A stretch of 64,000 nucleotides of DNA from Caballeronia ptereochthonis (lineage in GTDB: Bacteria > Pseudomonadota > Gammaproteobacteria > Burkholderiales > Burkholderiaceae), in NCBI RefSeq assembly GCF_001545075.1, contig NZ_FCOB02000005.1, forward strand, positions 62,001 to 126,000, in the 5' to 3' direction. A program made the translations under genes and the position numbers. Under the pieces are notes generated by a model. The model saw nothing but the letters and a program-made list of their open reading frames with translations, ran no database searches and was not told where the DNA came from. Below, piece after piece: positions 63,387-64,000 of this stretch; positions within the stretch are counted from its first letter, which is position 1; each line of letters begins with the position of its first letter.

Positions 63387-64000
63387 TCAGAGCAGCGATT
63401 CCAGCGGCTCGATGAGCCGCGGTTCGTCGTTGGTCGCGCGAGTCACGTCGTCCGACACGCGATGCCAGACGAAGTGCGACGCCGGCACGCCCTCGGACTT
63501 GGCGAGCACGGCGAGACTCTCGGGCGACGCGCCGGGATCGAGCCAGCGCCGCGCGGCGGCGGGCGCGAACACGAGCGGACGGCGATCGTGCACGTCGACG
63601 AGACCTTCATCGGCGGCGGCCGTCACGATGACGAAGCCGGCACCGGGCACGGCGGCGTCCTCGTCGCGCATGACGCTCGTGAGCGCGGCGAGAAACATCG
63701 GCTCACCGTCCGCGCGTTGAATGAAGTAGGGCTGCTTGAGGGGCGTCGCCGCCGCGTCGCCGGGGCGCGGCTCGATGCGCCATTCGAACCAGCCGTCCGC
63801 CGGCACCAGAATGCGCGCTTTTTTCCACAGATGCTTGAAATATGCGCTCGTCGCGGCGGTTTCGACGCGCGCATTGATCGTCTGCGGCAGTTTTTTCTGA
63901 ATGGCCCAGGGCGGGCAATAGCCCCAGTGCACCGCGCGGATGGTTTCGTCGGGATAGACGGCGAGCGGATGCGTGCCGGGCGAGAGGTTATAGCCTGGAC
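63387..64000 (-). CDS. SOS response-associated peptidase (YedK/HMCES family), 5' end outside the window
   Basis: The C-terminal about 204 residues of a YedK/HMCES (SRAP) protein. Visible conserved parts: GYNLSPGTHPLAV, HWGYCPPWA, QTINARVETAATS, the catalytic Glu in PADGWFEW and the His in VHDRRPLVF. This family forms covalent crosslinks with abasic sites through an N-terminal Cys, which lies beyond the window end. The family role is protection of abasic sites in single-stranded DNA. Confidence 0.92.
   Translation of the reverse strand, partial: PGYNLSPGTHPLAVYPDETIRAVHWGYCPPWAIQKKLPQTINARVETAATSAYFKHLWKKARILVPADGWFEWRIEPRPGDAAATPLKQPYFIQRADGEPMFLAALTSVMRDEDAAVPGAGFVIVTAAADEGLVDVHDRRPLVFAPAAARRWLDPGASPESLAVLAKSEGVPASHFVWHRVSDDVTRATNDEPRLIEPLESLL

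Overview
The window is a 64 kb stretch of high-GC chromosomal DNA that looks like a Burkholderiaceae beta-proteobacterium, most likely Paraburkholderia, Caballeronia or a close relative. This rests on gene content and arrangement: an FtrABCD ferrous-iron operon, a bfd/tonB/exbB/exbD cluster, a Gram-negative general porin, two-subunit AstA, and DUF2968 and AaeXAB/NodT cassettes. No ribosomal RNA, CRISPR array, insertion sequence or intact prophage was seen.

Layout. 1-16 kb is an iron and core-metabolism block: the 3' end of uvrB; ftrABCD (ferrous iron uptake); a GlcG/HbpS-like gene; hemP with a structured, terminator-ended RNA directly behind it; OsmC and pirin proteins; a LysR regulator; exbD-exbB-tonB preceded by two tiny ORFs; bfd; murI; bfr; class I Fe-S fumarase; a UPF0114 protein and an EamA exporter. 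Four Fur-box-like 19-mers, counted by hand, precede ftrA, hemP, bfd and bfr. 16-21 kb holds acetyl-CoA synthetase with a two-part sodium/solute symporter, then tRNA-Ser(GGA).

21-24.3 kb, directly behind tRNA-Ser, is an AT-richer accessory patch. It has a secreted ankyrin-tailed protein, a bacterial PH-domain membrane protein and a long inverted repeat, but no recognisable integrase. 24-35 kb is a mosaic of small or poorly characterised genes: a CHAD protein, a histone-H1-like/DNA-binding hybrid, a phytase-like esterase, DUF2968, KTSC, PRC-barrel, an RNase HI-like protein, an SDR, a porin and a LysE exporter. 35-42 kb carries a POT peptide transporter, initiator tRNA-fMet, rpsU, a damaged-looking ferredoxin, YigZ, a GNAT acetyltransferase and a CSS-EAL c-di-GMP phosphodiesterase.

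42-54 kb is one arginine uptake and catabolism locus: two permeases, the ATPase, an AraC-type ArgR, astC, astA (two subunits), astD, astB and astE, closed by the periplasmic binding protein. Its genes take arginine from the periplasm to glutamate and succinate by the AST pathway. 54-64 kb holds export systems with divergent LysR regulators (a DHA2 MFS pump and a NodT-AaeB-AaeX-AaeA aromatic-acid efflux set) and the 3' part of a YedK/HMCES-type gene that runs off the window.

The items most worth a second look are the RNA behind hemP, the Fur-box set including a near-consensus box before bfr, the tiny ORFs ahead of tonB, and the tRNA-Ser-adjacent two-gene module.
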